A stretch of DNA of 23,736 nucleotides from a virus, in IMG/VR virus record IMGVR_UViG_3300032267_000528, positions 1 through 23,736 of that record; one strand, 5' to 3'. This document shows, in pieces, positions 21,424 to 23,736 of this stretch. The translations under genes were made by a program, and so were the position numbers. The stretch's first letter is position 1. The number at the start of each line of letters is the position of its first letter. The notes below the pieces were generated by a model. The model was not told the DNA's origin, searched no databases, and was given only the letters and a program-made list of their open reading frames with translations.

Positions 21424-23084
21424 TGGCAGTTACTAAAGAAATCGTCCTCGAAGTAGGGCTTAAAGACTCAACAGGTCAGGGAACTGAATCCGCAAAGAAA
21501 CGGCTCCGTGATTTACAACGTGCTCTCGTTGACCTTGCGGTTGCCGGGCAAGAGAACTCCGCAGAGTTTCGGAAGTTAGAGGCCGAGGCAGGTCAACTAT
21601 CCGATACTATTGGCGATGTCGGGCAACGAGTCAAAAACCTTGGCTCGGACACCAAAAACATTGAGGCATTCACGCAAGCGGTCCAAGGCGTTGCTGCTGG
21701 CTTTCAAATCGCTCAAGGTGCTGCTGCTTTGTTTGGTGAGGAAAACGAGGACATCCAAAAGGCGTTGTTGCAGGTCAATGCGACCATGGCTATTGCCAAC
21801 GGAATCCAGCAGGTAACGGTCCTCCTTCAAAAGGAATCGGCTATCTCAATGACGGCCAACAGGATTGCAACGGCCCTCTACGATAAGACGCTCAAAGGAA
21901 CCATCGTAAGCCTTCGCCTCTTTAGGACTGCATTGATTTCAACGGGTATTGGTGCAGCGATTGTTGGTGTTGGATTGCTCGTTGAAAACTGGGAAAAACT
22001 CACAAAGGTTGTCAAGGATTTCTTGGGCATTGAAACGAAAGACCTCAAGGCCGTATCCGAATTAGCGCAAAGGCAGGTTGAACTTGCAGAGGCAAGGGGC
22101 GAAAGCGAGGCAAAGGTGCAGAGCCTCTTGATGGCTGCTTATGACGCAAGGATTGCAGCAGCCGAGAAAGAAGAAGAGCGAGCGCAACTGATTCACGAGA
22201 AAGAGGTCGCAAGGCTAACATATCAAACCAAGCTGCGAACCGATGCAATAGAAAAGCAGAAGAAAGATGCAGAAGATTTGAGGGCGATGGATTCGGCAGC
22301 CAGTCAAGAAGCCGAGAATTTTCGCTTGGCTAAAATTGGAAGGATAAACGATGAACTTGCAAGGGAAAAGGCTTTGCGAGATGAAAAACTCGCAATCCTT
22401 CGGGAAGAAAAGGCACAAAGGGAAGCAGACCTCAAAAAGAGATTCACGGATTCGGACGAGTTTGCTAAAGCCTACATCCTACTGACCGAGGAAATGCGAC
22501 TTAAAGAGCAAGGCATTGCCGAGGATAGTGCAGACAAAATTTCGAAGATTGAACGCAATCGTAGGCAACAGGACTTGCAGATGGCATCAAATGCCGTTGG
22601 TGCGCTTGGTGATTTACTGACCGCTGGCTTGGGCCAATCCGAGAAAGACCAAAGAAAAGCCTTTGAGATTAACAAGAAGGCCAGCATGGGTCAAGCGCTT
22701 ATCAACACCTTCATGGCCGTAACCGCTGCCCTGACTGCTGGAGGGAACCCGATTAAACTCGCAACGGGTCGTCAATTCGTTGAAGCAGGTATTGCCCTTG
22801 CAACAGGTTTGGCGCAGGTCGCCAAAATCAGCAAGACCCAATTCCAAGGGAGTTCGGCAAGTGGAGGTGGTGGAGCGTTAACTGCTGGTGGTGGTGAAGG
22901 AGGCGAGGTTGCACCTCCTCCCATCTTCGCAAACCCACAAACGACCAACCTCGGCACGGGCGAACTCTCGACAGGCCAAGGTCAAGGTTCATCACCGATG
23001 CGAGCCTATGTGGTGGAACGAGACATCACCCAAAGCACTCGCAGAGTCAGGAGGCTTGAGGAATTTGCAACTTTAGGGGCTTAG
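21423..23084 (+). CDS. Tape measure-like protein (553 aa)
   Basis: Sets tail length and is ejected with DNA. Residues 1-70 form an N-terminal helical segment (SAKKRLRDLQRALVDLAVAG). Residues about 75-200 are alternating hydrophobic helices, including LISTGIGAAIVGVGLLVENW (about 169-188), a frequent tape-measure membrane segment. About 210-390 is a long charged coiled coil (AEKEEERAQLIHEKEVARLT; EEKAQREADLKKRFTDSDEF). About 420-470 contains ALINTFMAVTAALTAGGNPI and LATGLAQVAKISKTQFQG, also typical. The end is Gly/Gln-rich. At roughly 1.5 angstrom per residue it would specify a tail near 80 nm, which is short for a siphovirus. Confidence 0.75.
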   Translation: MAVTKEIVLEVGLKDSTGQGTESAKKRLRDLQRALVDLAVAGQENSAEFRKLEAEAGQLSDTIGDVGQRVKNLGSDTKNIEAFTQAVQGVAAGFQIAQGAAALFGEENEDIQKALLQVNATMAIANGIQQVTVLLQKESAISMTANRIATALYDKTLKGTIVSLRLFRTALISTGIGAAIVGVGLLVENWEKLTKVVKDFLGIETKDLKAVSELAQRQVELAEARGESEAKVQSLLMAAYDARIAAAEKEEERAQLIHEKEVARLTYQTKLRTDAIEKQKKDAEDLRAMDSAASQEAENFRLAKIGRINDELAREKALRDEKLAILREEKAQREADLKKRFTDSDEFAKAYILLTEEMRLKEQGIAEDSADKISKIERNRRQQDLQMASNAVGALGDLLTAGLGQSEKDQRKAFEINKKASMGQALINTFMAVTAALTAGGNPIKLATGRQFVEAGIALATGLAQVAKISKTQFQGSSASGGGGALTAGGGEGGEVAPPPIFANPQTTNLGTGELSTGQGQGSSPMRAYVVERDITQSTRRVRRLEEFATLGA

Positions 23085-23092
23085 GACATTTA
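23085..23092 (+). promoter_or_regulatory. Promoter-like box GACATTTA(C) before protease gene
   Basis: GACATTTACCTGCATGGA places the box 5 bases before the ATG at 23098 and follows the tape-measure stop by 0 bases. The only upstream TTG of note is 17 bases away (23065-23067). It is nearly identical to the box at 17382. Confidence 0.5.
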
Positions 23093-23097
23093 CCTGC

Positions 23098-23691
23098 ATG
23101 GAACTACCCATTTACAGGATGACCGTGGACGAGGTGGATGAAGGGGTCCAATTCGTGGCCCTGACCGATATGCCAGCGATTGAACGGCCATTCCAAGCCT
23201 TCGCAAAGACACCACAAAAGTTCACCGAAACAGGCGAACGCAGGGTCCTGACTGGCCCTCTTATGCTTGCAGACACTCCCATCTTTCGGAAGGACGAAAC
23301 CTACGGGGAGTACTATGTCATCTTTGACAAAGCGACCATCCGCAAGATAGTCCAAAAGTATTTCAAGCAAGGCAACCAACACAACGTGAACGCCTACCAC
23401 AACGCTGAACTGGATGGCGTGTTTATGTTCGAGAGTTACATCACCGACTCCGAGCGTGGCATCATGCCACCGAAAGGATACGAGGACACACCCGATGGCT
23501 CTTGGTTCGGTTCCTTCAAAGTCGAGAACGACGAGGTTTGGGACAACCGCAACCTGTTCCGGGGTTTCTCCGTTGAGGGCCTCTTCGGGATGGACAAGAC
23601 CGAATCCGAACTAGAGGTCGCACTCGCTGGCCTCGCTGACGAATTAACCGCTTTTTTGCAACAATTAACCCCCACCTACAAATCCCACTAA
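23098..23691 (+). CDS. XkdF-like prohead serine protease (197 aa)
   Basis: Likely capsid maturation protease of the XkdF/S78_2 type, cleaving scaffold or capsid precursor. The sequence opens MELPIYRMTVDEVDEGVQFV and continues ALTDMPAIERPFQAF. The conserved middle is LTGPLMLADTPIFRKD, then GEYYVIFDKATIRKIVQKYF, and FMFESYITDSERGIMPPKGY, SWFGSFKVENDEVW and FRGFSVEGLFG. By analogy with this family, the His before E in AYHNAELDGVFMFES, and Ser in GFSVEG, may be catalytic. The next gene starts 2 bases after the stop, as expected for a scaffold or major capsid gene. Confidence 0.85.
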   Translation: MELPIYRMTVDEVDEGVQFVALTDMPAIERPFQAFAKTPQKFTETGERRVLTGPLMLADTPIFRKDETYGEYYVIFDKATIRKIVQKYFKQGNQHNVNAYHNAELDGVFMFESYITDSERGIMPPKGYEDTPDGSWFGSFKVENDEVWDNRNLFRGFSVEGLFGMDKTESELEVALAGLADELTAFLQQLTPTYKSH

Positions 23692-23693
23692 CT

Positions 23694-23736
23694 ATGAATC
23701 TCAAAAACGCAATCGAATCCCTGCGGACGGAACTCC
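23694..23736 (+). CDS. Partial gene after protease, probably scaffold or capsid
   Basis: ATG at 23694 opens MNLKNAIESLRTEL and runs off the window. The amphipathic helix fits a scaffolding protein or capsid N-terminal delta domain, which usually follows the prohead protease. Too short to identify. Confidence 0.5.
   Translation, partial: MNLKNAIESLRTEL

Noticed and set aside
1-23736. Lysogeny genes or tRNAs
   Set aside because: No integrase, repressor/excisionase pair, attachment site or tRNA cloverleaf was seen. The winged-helix protein alone does not show a temperate lifestyle.

Overview
The window is part of a tailed bacteriophage genome (Caudoviricetes). It carries terminase subunits, a tape measure, tail proteins, a prohead protease, a holin and an endolysin, and no integrase, tRNA or other lysogeny gene. 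The host is most likely a member of the Bacteroidota. Promoter-like boxes match that phylum's TAnnTTTG -7 consensus, starts lack Shine-Dalgarno sequences and often follow A/C-rich leaders, and several proteins resemble families I associate with Bacteroidota phages (BT4734/VirE-type primase-helicase, Rad52-like annealing protein). Both ends are cut inside genes.

Layout. 1-3147 (+): end of a structural gene, a lectin-like tail fibre, a small protein, holin, spanin-like protein and a metallophosphoesterase, mostly with ATGA/TAATG-type overlaps. 3144-3817 (-): endolysin (amidase) and a small upstream gene with their own promoter; these are the only minus-strand genes. 3922-6287 (+): early operon of small proteins, Rad52-like protein, winged-helix protein and a mini ssDNA-binding protein. 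6290-6416: promoter-like boxes and a structured RNA element ending in a strong terminator, just before the primase-helicase (6424-8658). 8613-8861: an iteron-rich, dyad-symmetric region that looks like a replication origin. 8854-10618: SF2 helicase and VRR-NUC nuclease. 10624-12424: small genes, including a DUF551 protein, a DnaA domain IV-like protein and a sigma-factor-like protein. 12399-14620: packaging genes (TerS, TerL). 14630-16621: a small membrane protein, two glycosyltransferase-like proteins and a methyltransferase. 16618-23084: tail chaperone with a probable -1 frameshift extension, tail completion protein, two large tail proteins and tape measure. 23098 onward: prohead protease and the start of the next gene.

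How it fits together. Early genes supply recombination, ssDNA binding, primase-helicase and nuclease functions, and the DnaA-like protein and iterons are candidates for initiator and origin. The sigma-like protein and a recurring TACATTTAC box placed close to start codons suggest a phage-specific late transcription programme. The most unusual items are the RNA at 6320-6416, whose first hairpin loop is exactly complementary to its terminator loop, and the dyad origin at 8613-8861.
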